Positions 8,999-17,958 are shown, counted from the stretch's first letter. The stretch: DNA of 64,000 bases from Methanosarcina vacuolata Z-761 (GCF_000969905.1 NZ_CP009520.1:2108001-2172000), one strand, 5' to 3'. Notes: generated by a model from the sequence alone, not told the origin. Translations and numbers: made by a program.

Positions 8999-9549
8999 TC
9001 ATTTTTCCTCTTCCCCATGCACCAGAGATGCAAAATAAGCTTCTTCAATGTAGTTGCATAATTCAAGAATTCGTGTTTGATGAGTTTCTTCCAGTTTGCG
9101 GAATGGATCATCATATACAGCATCCAGCATTTTGCCAGTGTTTTCCAGATATCCAAGGGATTTTTCATCTTTTACTTTATTCTTCAGGACTTCCACAGTT
9201 ACCTTGACAGCAAAAGCGTCATCGTTTATGCACTGGTTCCTGAGCTCATTAAGGGTTCGTGAAAGATCAAGGGCAGCAAGTTCTCCATCTCTTCTTTCTC
9301 CAGTATTCTGAGCTTCTATCCTCATCAATTCGATTTTTGCCTCGGCCATTTTAGCTTCATTTTCTATCTGCTGGTACCCGGCTTTCTCTTCGAATCTCTT
9401 TTTTTGAGTTTGTGGAGAAGTTCAAGGCCCTGATTTGCTTCTTCCATATCGGATTTGAATTCAGTGATATCTGCATCTCCTGTGCTTTCAATATTTCTTC
9501 CACCTATAATGATGGAATCCTTTATGGTAATTGATCTTGAAGGTCTCAT
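8999..9549 (-). pseudogene. hypothetical coiled-coil protein, frameshifted
   Basis: Two minus-strand frames appear to be one gene of about 180 aa. The first (9549-9364) begins MRPSRSITIKDSIIIGGRN, a short beta region, then EANQGLELLHKLKK. The second (starting before 9349) continues as a charged coiled coil (ENEAKMAEAKIELMRIEAQ) and a helical domain with LNELRNQCINDDAFAVKVTV and LEETHQTRILELCNYIEEA. The break falls at a run of seven A on the coding strand (9399-9405), so it may be a genuine indel, a sequencing error or slippage. Family unknown; the neighbouring zinc/TPR gene is divergent. Confidence 0.55.
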
Positions 9550-9937
9550 GCCTTTTTGTTATGTTTGTACCTATTTAACTTATGTTATTACATTTTGGAG
9601 AAATAATGTAAAAATTTAGATATGTTGTGATAATAAAAATGTTTAGAAGTCTATGCTTATTAGTGAATATCTAAATAGTTTCTGGCTTTATCTCATAAGG
9701 ACATTTACTCGCTTTTGGGAAATGCGCTGGGTAAAAATACAAAAAAATCATGAAAATCTACCCCACCGGGGTATGCTACTGAGTGGAGCGGACTGGGTGC
9801 TTACTAACTATAATTAGGGAGTTACATTCTGATAAAAAGTTTAAGTTCAAATATATTTCTTGAATTTTTTCCACAAAAGCAAAAATTTGATAAATACTTC
9901 ACTTGTATTATTCTCTCTGACCCGGAGCTGAATATTT

Positions 9938-11971
9938 ATGTCTTCCCATCCCATCACAATAACCCGTACCATATATGATCCTGCCCTCAAAAATTTCGTT
10001 TTTGATTCTCCTGAAGAGAAGGTGATGCCTAACGTCAGGAAGTGGATAGAGAAGGAAAACCCTGTTATTTACTGGTACATTCTTCGTGTAGACAACCCTT
10101 TCGAACTCCTGTTTGATCAGTGGGCTGTTGAACTTTACACTCATCAAGCTCTTTCCATTACAGATGCTTACATTGATGGCATCGACCGCCGTTTTGAAAT
10201 GAGAAAACGTGAACGTGACCCCTGGAGCGATAAATATGTCCTTTCAATTCCCAGACAGCTGGGAATTCCCATTGTTGGAAAAGGGATTCGCCGTATTTTC
10301 TTCAAAGTTGACATTAACTGCCGTGAAGGTCTGATGCACGAATATGGAATTTCTGGCAAGTTCGTTGCCGAAGGTATTGAGGCTATCGATATCCCGGAAA
10401 AAATGTTTCGTTATTCCTGCAAAGTCGGAGAGTTTCGTCAGATCTTCGATAATAACCCTGATGAGGCTTCCATCTATGCTGAAAAACGCCTCTTGGCCCG
10501 TTATTCTTCAAATTCCATCCAAGTCTTTACCAACAGTTTTCGGATGATACACGAGCTTTACAAATACTGTCATTCCGGTGATATTGTAAAGGACGACCTT
10601 TTTTACAAGCTCAATTCACTGTATTCCAATTTCGAAAAGATTCCCGAAATTGCCGATAAACGTATCAATCCTCTTCTAAATGATGGCATCAAAGTGCTTA
10701 CTATTCTTGAAGAAGGCAACATGAGCGAATTCAAGTCGCGATACCTCCGGCTCTGTGACTCTCTTGTGGAGCAGTTGCATATCGAAGTTGTGGGTACTGA
10801 TTTGAAAGCTAATGAGGCGAGTTCCCCTGCCCAGGACCTTTCGCCCAAACGGAATACGGAAAGTATGAAAGAGGATTCAAAATCAGACAATGGGCAGCTG
10901 AGATGTCCTGTCTGCAAGAATCTGATTGATTCCTCCAATCGTTCTTTGTTATGTGGGAAATGTGGAGCACATTTTTGCCAGATCTGTGAGAGCTGGTCCC
11001 GGGAAGAGAGAGAACGTGGGGAGAGGCCGCTATGCAAAAAGTGTTTTTCAGCTGAACAGGAGAAGTTGAGGGAACAGATGGGAGAAGAGGAAGATAAGGA
11101 AAAGGAAAACTCAGGAACAAGCGAGGCAGAAGAAATAGAGAACTTCACAGAGGAAGCGATTCAACACTTCGAGAAAGGGCTGGCATTTTATAAATTAGGC
11201 AGATATGAAGAGGCAATAATAGCTTATGAAAAAGCTCTGGAGATCGACCATAAACATATCGATTCTTGGAATAACAAAGGTATTGCTCTTTATTGCTTGG
11301 GCAGATATGAGGAAGCACTACAAGCTTATGATCAATCCCTGAAGATAGACTCGAAATCTATCTGTGCATGGAATAATAAGGGTATTACCCTTTATGATTT
11401 GGGTAGGTATGAAGAGGCAATAATAGCTTACGATCACTCCCTAGAGATAGACTCGAAATCTACCTATGCATGGAGTAACAAAGGTAATGCTCTTAATAAG
11501 TTGGGTAGATATGAAGAGGCAATAAAAGCTTGTGACACAGCCATATCGATAGACTCAAAATGTGACGATGCATGGAACGGAAAAGGGATTGCCCTTAAAA
11601 AATTGGGTAGATATGAAGAGGCAATAATAGCTTATGATAAAGCCATTGAGACAGGCCCGAAATATATCCATGCATGGAATAACAAAGGTATTGCTCTTTA
11701 TTGCTTGGGCAGATATGAAGAGGCAATAATAACTTATAAAAAAGCTCTGGAGATCAACCCTAAATATGTACCTGCATGGAATAGAAAAGGGAATGCCTTT
11801 AATGATTTGGGCAGATATGAAGAGGCACTACAAGCTTATGAAAAAGCCCTAGAAATCGACCCGAAATATGTCTATGCATGGCATAATAAAGGTATTGCCC
11901 TTGAAAATTTGGGCAGGCATGAAGAGGCGTCTGCTTGTTATAAAAGGGCTGAAGAATTGAAGAATAAATGA
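9938..11971 (+). CDS. zinc-ribbon/TPR protein with unknown N-terminal domain
   Basis: A 677-aa cytoplasmic protein in three parts. Residues 1-290 form a domain I do not recognise (includes YWYILRVDNPFELLFDQWAV and RDPWSDKYVLSIPRQLGIP). Residues ~320-375 hold a RING/zinc-ribbon-like cluster (CPVCKN, CGKCGAHFC, CESW, CKKC) that should bind zinc. Residues ~405-675 contain eight 34-residue TPRs of the consensus AWNNKGIALYxLGRYEEAI. The start ATG has GGAG 10 bases upstream. It reads like an adaptor that senses or assembles other proteins; the function is unproven. It is divergent from the frameshifted coiled-coil gene at 8999-9549. Confidence 0.8.
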   Translation: MSSHPITITRTIYDPALKNFVFDSPEEKVMPNVRKWIEKENPVIYWYILRVDNPFELLFDQWAVELYTHQALSITDAYIDGIDRRFEMRKRERDPWSDKYVLSIPRQLGIPIVGKGIRRIFFKVDINCREGLMHEYGISGKFVAEGIEAIDIPEKMFRYSCKVGEFRQIFDNNPDEASIYAEKRLLARYSSNSIQVFTNSFRMIHELYKYCHSGDIVKDDLFYKLNSLYSNFEKIPEIADKRINPLLNDGIKVLTILEEGNMSEFKSRYLRLCDSLVEQLHIEVVGTDLKANEASSPAQDLSPKRNTESMKEDSKSDNGQLRCPVCKNLIDSSNRSLLCGKCGAHFCQICESWSREERERGERPLCKKCFSAEQEKLREQMGEEEDKEKENSGTSEAEEIENFTEEAIQHFEKGLAFYKLGRYEEAIIAYEKALEIDHKHIDSWNNKGIALYCLGRYEEALQAYDQSLKIDSKSICAWNNKGITLYDLGRYEEAIIAYDHSLEIDSKSTYAWSNKGNALNKLGRYEEAIKACDTAISIDSKCDDAWNGKGIALKKLGRYEEAIIAYDKAIETGPKYIHAWNNKGIALYCLGRYEEAIITYKKALEINPKYVPAWNRKGNAFNDLGRYEEALQAYEKALEIDPKYVYAWHNKGIALENLGRHEEASACYKRAEELKNK

Positions 11972-12127
11972 AGAAGAAAGATTTAAGATTTTTTAAAAGA
12001 AGAAATTATGGCTTATAGAGTGGAACCTTGATTTAGGGAGTAACGGCAAGAGTAATAGGAATAGATGTTTTTATCCGGTATCAACCATTTATATCATTAC
12101 TTAAATTAACTTGCTGTTTTTGGATTC

Positions 12128-12180
12128 CTAAAATTCATTTATCTTTCTTCCCATGTACCAGAAATGCAAAATAAGCTTTA
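12128..12180 (-). pseudogene. 51-bp duplicate of the 3' end of the 8999-9549 gene
   Basis: Bases 12128-12178 match 8992-9042 at about 44 of 51 positions. In 8999-9549 these bases encode the last residues (EEAYFASLVHGEEEK). It is joined directly to a dispersed repeat beginning at 12181, so the rest of the duplicate was lost or overwritten. Confidence 0.6.
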
Positions 12181-12368
12181 TTGGTCATCGGTCAAGGAAT
12201 TTTCTTTCCTGAAAGCTGTCTATTTTGCATTAGAAGCCGACCTTAAATTTTGGTCTGTTTATATGAAATCAATACCATGTTCCAGCGCATAACATATAAA
12301 ATATTTAGCAAGCATTCTGGAAATGGACGCAATTTGTCAAGATTCCTTACTTAACTGAAGATGCATGA
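12181..12368 (+). repeat. ~188-bp dispersed repeat (TTGGTCATCGG family), copy 1
   Basis: Starts TTGGTCATCGGTCAAGGAAT and ends at GATGCATGAA, directly against the RBS of the HAD gene. Inverted copies lie at 14721-14904 and 27868-28053, and fragments of one end at 2961-2977 and 33801-33850. It contains a TATA-like ATATAAAATATTTAGC, so this copy could supply the HAD promoter. No open frame. MITE-like, without obvious long terminal inverted repeats. Confidence 0.7.
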
Positions 12369-12380
12369 AGGAGTATTACA

Positions 12381-13067
12381 ATGCATAAAAAATATCTTCT
12401 GTGGGACTTTGATAATACATTGGCTTATCGGGATGGAATGTGGGGACAAACTATATACGACCTATTACAGGAACATGGATACGGCAGCATTAAACTTGAG
12501 GATATTCGTCCACTTCTTACCAGAGGATTTCCCTGGCACACTCCGGAAATATCTCACGAAGAGTTTTTAGGGGGAGTCCAGTGGTGGGATTATATGACAC
12601 TGCACTTTTCTAAAATAATACATGAAATTGGGGTCAATGAGACATTATCAGCTGAAATTGCAGGTCAAATAAAAATGAAATATTTATATATTGAAAAATG
12701 GCATCTTTATGATGATACAATTCCCTGTTTAGAAAGGGCAGTAAGTAAAGGTTATGAAAATATAATCGTTTCAAACCATGTACCTGAATTATCCAGTCTG
12801 GTCAGAGATTTAGGAATAAGTGATTATTTCTTTCAAGTATATTCGTCAGCACAGATAGGGTATGAAAAGCCAAATATCCAGATATACAGGAGAGTGCTTG
12901 AAAAACTCGAAGATACCAGTGAAGTAACAATGATCGGCGACAGTTATATTGCAGATGTCGAAGGGGCAATAAACGCAGGAATTAAAGCAATATTGGTAAG
13001 AAAAGAGAACACTCATAACTATCAAAATTACTGTAAAAGTTTAGATGAGATCGATGCTATCTTATAG
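12381..13067 (+). CDS. HAD-superfamily hydrolase (phosphatase)
   Basis: A 228-aa haloacid dehalogenase-fold enzyme. Motif I WDFDNTLAYRDG (nucleophile Asp ~9) is at the N-terminus, a helical cap follows, motif II is IVSNHVPE (~130), motif III Lys is in YEKPN, and motif IV is MIGDSYIADVEGA. It should dephosphorylate a small metabolite; the substrate is unknown. The ATG has AAGGAG 7-8 bases upstream. The upstream region is a dispersed repeat, which may carry its promoter. No operon partner is evident; the next feature is a modA relic. Confidence 0.9.
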   Translation: MHKKYLLWDFDNTLAYRDGMWGQTIYDLLQEHGYGSIKLEDIRPLLTRGFPWHTPEISHEEFLGGVQWWDYMTLHFSKIIHEIGVNETLSAEIAGQIKMKYLYIEKWHLYDDTIPCLERAVSKGYENIIVSNHVPELSSLVRDLGISDYFFQVYSSAQIGYEKPNIQIYRRVLEKLEDTSEVTMIGDSYIADVEGAINAGIKAILVRKENTHNYQNYCKSLDEIDAIL

Positions 13068-13231
13068 GGGAATGCAAAACCTTAAACAAACGTCTGAATT
13101 TCATTCTTTTAACAGTAGTGTTTTACACTGGTAATACACCGCAACGGTGCGCTCTTACTTCTTCCAATAGTTTTCGTTTTTGGAGTTTTTAGCTTCCCAT
13201 GTGGTCATCCGGAATCTTGATCCACACTTGA

Positions 13232-13633
13232 TGTAAAAAATCAAACATATTTAGCGTTGTGACTGAAATCGGCGTTGGAAATCCTGATACAGTTCCTGTC
13301 GGAAATTATACACGCACCGCATTGACTGAAGCGGGTTTGTGGAGTCAGCTCGAAAATAAGATGGTATTTGCTGAAGACGTCAAACAAGTACTCACATACG
13401 TGGAAAGAGGAGAAGTTCATGCAGGGTTTGTATACACAATCGACGCAAAAACTGCAGAACCAGGAACTATCAAAATCGTTAGAAACGTGCCTGTTAGTAT
13501 TCCTGTTAAGTGTCCTATAGCTGTGATTTCTTCTTCCGAACATAAAGAAGAAGCTCAGAAGTTCCTTGATTTTGTGACCGGAAAAGAAGGACAGGATATA
13601 CTGAAAAAGTATGGTTTTGTTTCTCAATCTTGA
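13232..13633 (+). pseudogene. C-terminal fragment of ModA-type molybdate-binding protein
   Basis: About 125 residues match the C-terminal half of periplasmic molybdate/tungstate-binding proteins: IGVGNPDTVPVGNYTRTAL, a hinge, GEVHAGFVYTIDAKT, PIAVISSSEHKEEAQKFLDF and TGKEGQDILKKYGF. The signal peptide, lipobox and first lobe (~140 residues) are absent, and no ABC permease or ATPase gene follows. The first usable start is GTG 13259 without an RBS. It is a gene remnant. Confidence 0.8.
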
Positions 13634-13654
13634 TAAAAGATGAGACTTGCCATT

Positions 13655-13722
13655 GGAATTAAGGAATTAGAGAGGTCAAGGAATTAGAGAAAGACCTGAG
13701 AATTAAAGAATTCTTAATTCCA
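13655..13722. terminator. inverted repeat between convergent modA relic and GNAT gene
   Basis: GGAATTAAGGAATT at 13655 is inverted near 13709-13721 (AATTCTTAATTCC), overlapping the last codons of the GNAT gene. A bidirectional terminator role is possible. Confidence 0.35.
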
Positions 13723-14413
13723 TTTCATAACATGTCTCTTTCGAGCCACAGATGTCTTTTATTTCTTTAATTATCTTAAAGCCCATTTTTTCATACAACC
13801 CTATGGCAGGAAAGTTTTCCGTATTTACATATAAGAGAATCGAAGATATCCTATTTATCCTCATTTCTTTAATGCTTTCTTTTAATAAATTCTCTCCATG
13901 GTGCTTTCTTCTAAAATTCTTATCTATTGAAATTGAATAGATTACGGATTTTTTCTTAAAACCCTTTAGGGATAGAACAGGCTTCAAATAATATATGCAG
14001 TAACCCACAACCTGATCCTAGCTTTTTATCACATAGAAGATCTTTTTCATTCTTTTCGAATATCGTTTAACACCATTTTGGTTTTTAGTTCCAAAACCTT
14101 CGGACTGAATTCTGATAATTTCAGGAAGCATGGAATCCTCTACGGATACAACATTTTCTTTCTCTATCTGTATCCATTTTCTAATAAACAGATTAGTTAT
14201 TACATCCTTCGCCAATCTCTCAAAACTCGTTGCATATACATTTAATGTAACCTGAATTTTTGTTAGACCCATAAAGATCACTTTTAAGCGAGCATAACGA
14301 TTTGCTAGCTTACCCCTTAATAATTCCTTATATTCTATCCGATGAATTGAGTTTTTCCGCTTCTGAACAAATATACGAGTGGTTTCCGATTCCATGTCTT
14401 CAGGAATACTCAC
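13703..14413 (-). CDS. GNAT acetyltransferase interrupted by one in-frame UAG (possible pyrrolysine)
   Basis: Two minus-strand frames (14413-14018 and 14008-13703) lie in the same reading frame, separated only by TAG at 14020-14018. Residues after about 85 form a GNAT domain that runs across the TAG: SMLPEIIRIQSEGFG, then FYVIKS-UAG-DQVVGYCIYYL (the usual 'VA..DGKIVGY' strands), VIYSISIDKNFRRKHHGENLL (acetyl-CoA loop) and LYVNTENFPAIGLYEKMGF. Methanosarcina read UAG as pyrrolysine, so this may be one ~236-aa protein with Pyl near residue 132. The N-terminal ~80 residues are not typical GNAT and the GTG start lacks a clear RBS, so decay cannot be excluded. Confidence 0.6.
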
Positions 14414-14452
14414 AGCTTTTGAAGTGGAATTTAATATCTGAAGTTTGAATAA

Positions 14453-14651
14453 GACTCTGGTCCAAAATCTAGTGATTTTTGTATTTTTCGATTGAAATCA
14501 TGAACTTGCAGGAAGAATTCGTTCTTCAATCAAACTCAATATTTGATATCGAAAGACTTCCATCGAGAGGACGTATTTAATGGATTATAACCAATTATAA
14601 AATCTAGTGATTTTCAATTTCACGTTTATCACTGGATTTTGGTACTGAGTC
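14453..14651. repeat. 199-bp palindromic-ended element (GACTC..CCAAAATC)
   Basis: The left end GACTCTGGTCCAAAATCTAG is inverted at the right end (read in reverse GACTCAGTACCAAAATCCAG). The inner right half 14600-14651 is itself a hairpin. It matches the 64-bp element at 6341-6404. No coding capacity. A candidate MITE sitting just upstream of the GNAT gene. Confidence 0.6.
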
Positions 14652-14720
14652 TTGAATAAGTAAATTTTAAACTATTTTCCATGATCAGAAAGCTTTAATT
14701 CCCATTTTATATTCACTTTT

Positions 14721-14904
14721 CATGCGTCTTCTGTGAAGTGGAAATCGTGACAAACTGCGTCCATTCCCACAATGCTTGCTAAATATTTTATTAAGTTCTG
14801 GGCTGGAATAGGGTGTCGATTTCATGTAAACAGGCCAAATTGAAAGCTGGTTTCTGATGCAAAATCAATACTTCCTGGCAAGAAAATTCCTTAACCGATG
14901 ACCA
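14721..14904 (-). repeat. TTGGTCATCGG-family repeat, copy 2
   Basis: Inverted copy of 12181-12368, ending CCGATGACCAA at 14904, next to the 3' end of nikR. It shares CAAGCATT(C/G)T..GGAATGGACGCA and the TATA-like AATAAAATATTTAGC. No open frame. Confidence 0.7.
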
Positions 14905-14909
14905 ATGAT

Positions 14910-15335
14910 TCATTTTTCAATCTTCTCTTCTGGAACAGTTGTTAACCTGGAGTGCTTGACTCCCTTCAAACTTAATATTTTTTCAGTCAGTTCTATTATT
15001 TTCTCCCCTTCTCCCTGCAGAATTATTACCTCAAAACACAAGTTTGGCTCAATATGGAAGTGCACTGAGGAATTTATCAGGTCCAGGTACTCGTGCTGAA
15101 TGCTTGCCAGGGTGCTCGATACCCCTTTTTTTGAGCAATCATATACTATAGAAATCGTTGCAGCTCTTTTGCCCTTGATCTGCTGCATCCAGTCATAGTG
15201 CTGGTTATATGTCCTGATGGCATCCCTTATTCCCTCGGATCGAGAGGAATACCCTCTCTTCATAAGAGTTTCATCAAATTTGTCCAGAAGTTCCCCTGGC
15301 ATGGAAACCCCTATTCTCATAAGCTTCCTTTCCAT
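14910..15335 (-). CDS. nikR: nickel-responsive regulator NikR
   Basis: A 141-aa ribbon-helix-helix repressor controlled by Ni(II). The DNA-binding RHH is at residues 1-45 (RIGVSMPGELLDKFDETL ... SSRSEGIRDAIR), followed by the ACT-like metal domain with all four nickel ligands visible: H81, H92, H94 and C100. I place the start at ATG 15335 because GGGAGAGG lies 5 bases upstream; the longer frame to 15383 adds an atypical 16 residues. In Ni-rich cells it should repress nickel uptake; no nik/cbi transporter lies in this window, so its targets are elsewhere. Confidence 0.93.
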   Translation of the reverse strand: MERKLMRIGVSMPGELLDKFDETLMKRGYSSRSEGIRDAIRTYNQHYDWMQQIKGKRAATISIVYDCSKKGVSSTLASIQHEYLDLINSSVHFHIEPNLCFEVIILQGEGEKIIELTEKILSLKGVKHSRLTTVPEEKIEK

Positions 15336-15518
15336 ATACCTCTCCCGAAAACAAAAGTTTTCTGTTAAGTACCTATTCCACACATCTGGTGGTAAAACTC
15401 AACAGGACACTTAGCGGAAAAAACTAATAGTAGACCCCAAATTCTCCACTGTGATTCCCAGAATTATACTCTAATATTTGATTGTAATTTCGTTGCATAA
15501 ATAGTAATCGAAAGACAT

Positions 15519-15686
15519 ATGAAATATGAGAAAGTCATTAAACTTAGAAATCACCGACTCTCCGGCTCTCAAAGTGTCGGGATAGAAATTTTTCCTGCCG
15601 GAACCTCTGCTTTTGTTCAGGTTGTTTGCAGGAATGCACTCTTTCTACAAAAGCTGGTGCTCACCATAAGCATTAAAATAAAATAG
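15519..15686 (+). CDS. possible 55-codon ORF upstream of FKBP gene
   Basis: An ATG frame encoding MKYEKVIKLRNHRLSGSQSV and onward to a TAG (about 55 codons). No RBS and no recognised family; the second half is hydrophobic. It may be a fragment. The rest of the 600-bp nikR-FKBP gap shows only AT-rich DNA. Confidence 0.2.
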   Translation: MKYEKVIKLRNHRLSGSQSVGIEIFPAGTSAFVQVVCRNALFLQKLVLTISIKIK

Positions 15687-15943
15687 TTTTACCTGCTTAT
15701 TTTCAAGCCAGTTGTCTGCTAAATGTAAGTCTCAAGGTCGAATGATAGTGATTCTGGTAAATCTTTCCTAAAACTACAATTTTTTGAAAGTATCCGTAAA
15801 ATCGACAGTAACCCTGTGGATTCCCAAAAAGCTTATTAAAGGCAGAGTTCTATAGCGTGAAACACATTTACGCTGAATTGGCTGACAATGAATAATTTTC
15901 TTGCTTATCAATTTAGTTTATTTAATAAAAAGAGTTGAAAATT

Positions 15944-16708
15944 ATGGCAATCCAGAAAGGCGATTTCATAAAGTTGAACTACACAGGTAAGTTCGAAGAC
16001 GGCAGAATTTTCGATACAACAGACGAAGAACTAGCAAAAAAGGAGGATATCTTTAATCCGCGCGGGCTTTACGGCGGAGACGTTGTTATTGTCGGGGCAA
16101 ATCATACTATTGAGGGACTTGATGAAGATCTCGAGGGAAAGGAAGTCGGCTACAACGGAAGCGTTGTAATCCCTCCGGAAAAGGCTTTTGGCCTGAGTAA
16201 TCCCAAGCTTGTAGAAACGATTTCTATCACAAAACTGAAAGACCGAAATGTTCACCCTGGTCTTCCTGTTGAGGTAGATGGCAGAAGAGGAGTTGTCAGT
16301 AGGGTTATAGGCCGCAGGGTCACTGTAGACTTTAATGGTCCTCTTGCAGGCAAGACCGTTACCTATGAGTATACTATTGAAAATGTTCTTGAGACTGAAG
16401 TTGAGAAAATTCAGGGTCTTCTTGCCCTCTATACCGGCCTCAGGGATCTGGAAATCGAGGCTGTTGACGGTGTTGCAAAGATTTATACTCCAACAGGTCT
16501 GACCTTCAACCAGCGCTGGCTCATGGCAAAGGATAGGGTTGCATCCGAACTTTTCAAGTATGCTGGTCTTAAGGAAGTCCAGTTCATTGAAAAGATTACA
16601 GCAGAACCCGAAACTCAGATACCAGCCAAGCCCGAAGCTGAAGCAGAGGCTGAACCCGAATCTGAGTCTAAACCAGAAACCGAGGAATCCTCAGAACCGG
16701 AAGTCTGA
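15944..16708 (+). CDS. long archaeal FKBP-type peptidyl-prolyl isomerase
   Basis: A 254-aa chaperone/isomerase of the SlyD-like FKBP26 class. The FKBP domain starts GDFIKLNYTGKFEDGRIFDT, is split by the 'insert-in-flap' domain (~85-135, including HPGLPVEVDGRRG), and a C-terminal domain (~150-220) follows. The protein ends in a Glu/Pro/Lys-rich tail. It should accelerate proline isomerisation and assist folding in the cytoplasm. A TTG three codons upstream is possible, but ATG 15944 gives the family N-terminus MAIQKGDF. A strong terminator follows. Monocistronic. Confidence 0.92.
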   Translation: MAIQKGDFIKLNYTGKFEDGRIFDTTDEELAKKEDIFNPRGLYGGDVVIVGANHTIEGLDEDLEGKEVGYNGSVVIPPEKAFGLSNPKLVETISITKLKDRNVHPGLPVEVDGRRGVVSRVIGRRVTVDFNGPLAGKTVTYEYTIENVLETEVEKIQGLLALYTGLRDLEIEAVDGVAKIYTPTGLTFNQRWLMAKDRVASELFKYAGLKEVQFIEKITAEPETQIPAKPEAEAEAEPESESKPETEESSEPEV

Positions 16709-16733
16709 TTTCAGCTTTTAATTGTTCAGAGAG

Positions 16734-16762
16734 GCGAAGAGCACTTTCTCTTCGCAAATTTT
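16734..16762 (+). terminator. intrinsic-type terminator after FKBP gene
   Basis: A perfect 8-bp stem GCGAAGAG / CTCTTCGC with a CACTTT loop, followed by AAATTTTATAT, 26 bases after the FKBP stop. Confidence 0.7.
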
Positions 16763-16861
16763 ATATACCATAATCGGGTTTGTTGTATACGCTTTCCGGA
16801 ATCAAATGCTAATCTGTATATTTCCCTTTGCGGGAAGCTGTAAGAATGATTTTTTCAACCT

Positions 16862-16946
16862 GCTGAGGTAGCCCAGCGGACTACGGCGCCGGTCTTGAAA
16901 ACCGGTAGCGCTTTGCGCTACGGGAGTTCGAATCTCCCCCTCAGCG
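16862..16946 (+). tRNA. tRNA-Ser(UGA)
   Basis: 85 nt. The acceptor stem is GCTGAGG / CCTCAGC with G discriminator. The anticodon stem is CCGGT/ACCGG with loop CTTGAAA, giving anticodon TGA. A long class-II variable arm (TAGCGCTTTGCGCTA) and a T arm GGGAG-TTCGAAT-CTCCC follow. CCA is not encoded. No intron. Confidence 0.95.
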
Positions 16947-17149
16947 TTAATTTACTGGGAATATTTTGAAAAAGAAATCTGTTTTTTATTTGTGAAACTT
17001 GATTAAATTCTGTTATGGAGTCGCGGCACTTTTAGGTGATGTTATGGCCTCCGTGGCTTGGTTACGGCTTAAATAACAAAAGCAGAGAACAAAACCATAG
17101 TATATACTAAAAAGTGTAACTCCAAGCTAGAGTTCATTCAAAAACCTAT

Positions 17150-17340
17150 AGTTGTTTCTCTAAACGTACATGATATTCTTCGAATAACAGGCACAAATGT
17201 ATGAGTACTTTTTACTACTTTTCACCCACACTTTTTTGATTATTGATCCTGTCATTACCTTGAGTAGTAAGGTTGCCCTAACTATGGTTTTTCAAACCAT
17301 TGCTAAACTGAGCAGTGAATTGCCATAGAAGGCTTAAATT
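17150..17340 (-). repeat. dispersed ~165-bp repeat, copy B
   Basis: Inverted match to 5722-5887 (shared core ATTCGAAGAATA and AACCTTACTACTCAAGGTAA on the minus strand). It lies between the tRNA and the CMD-family gene. No coding capacity. Confidence 0.6.
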
Positions 17341-17473
17341 TGAGAAGGAGCAGAAAATCAAAAGGAGCATCGTTTTTGACACAACCTGAGAAGTTAGTTT
17401 TCGGATCAGTTTAATTAAACTAAATAAATACTTAAGTAGAGTTAGAGTAATCCTATTATCGGGATGTGACTAC

Positions 17474-17830
17474 ATGGATAAATTTGTCAAAGATAAAATA
17501 AATCAAAGTATAAACGATAGAAAGCAACACCATTCTCAATTTTTAGAGAATTGTATTACTTATAACTCTTTTCTTGAATTAGAAAAGAAAGCATTTGAAG
17601 CTGGTTGCCTTTCACGGAAACATAAGGAACTAATGGCTCTATCTATTTCTATTGTTACTAAATGTGAACCCTGTATTGAATGGCACGTTCAACAGGCTTG
17701 TTTAGCAGGTGCATCAGATAAAGAAATATATGAAACTATAGATGTGGCCATCGAGATGGGAGGAGGGCCAGCTGCTGCTTACTCACGATTTGCATTAAAT
17801 GCATTGGATTTTCACAAAGACAAAAAATAG
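17474..17830 (+). CDS. carboxymuconolactone decarboxylase/AhpD-family protein
   Basis: A 118-aa all-helical protein with the AhpD-like redox motif CEPCIEWH (CxxC..H, residues ~72-79), in SISIVTKCEPCIEWHVQQAC, followed by GASDKEIYETIDVAIEMGGG. It is probably a thiol-dependent alkylhydroperoxidase-like oxidoreductase, though many CMD proteins have no known substrate. GGGATGTGAC upstream of the ATG resembles the archaeal GGAGGTGAT box. Standalone gene. Confidence 0.88.
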   Translation: MDKFVKDKINQSINDRKQHHSQFLENCITYNSFLELEKKAFEAGCLSRKHKELMALSISIVTKCEPCIEWHVQQACLAGASDKEIYETIDVAIEMGGGPAAAYSRFALNALDFHKDKK

Positions 17831-17958
17831 AAAACATAAATTTACTTAGCGATTAATTAAAATCTGTGGGATATATTTTAAGAAAATAGGGAGTGATGCA
17901 TAAGTCACAAGTTTTAAGATTTGCTGGGTGGAGCCTCCGCAAAAAATGTGTCAACATA

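Noticed and set aside
16862-17473. Integration (att) site at the tRNA-Ser gene
   Set aside because: No duplicate of the tRNA 3' end and no integrase gene are visible in the window.
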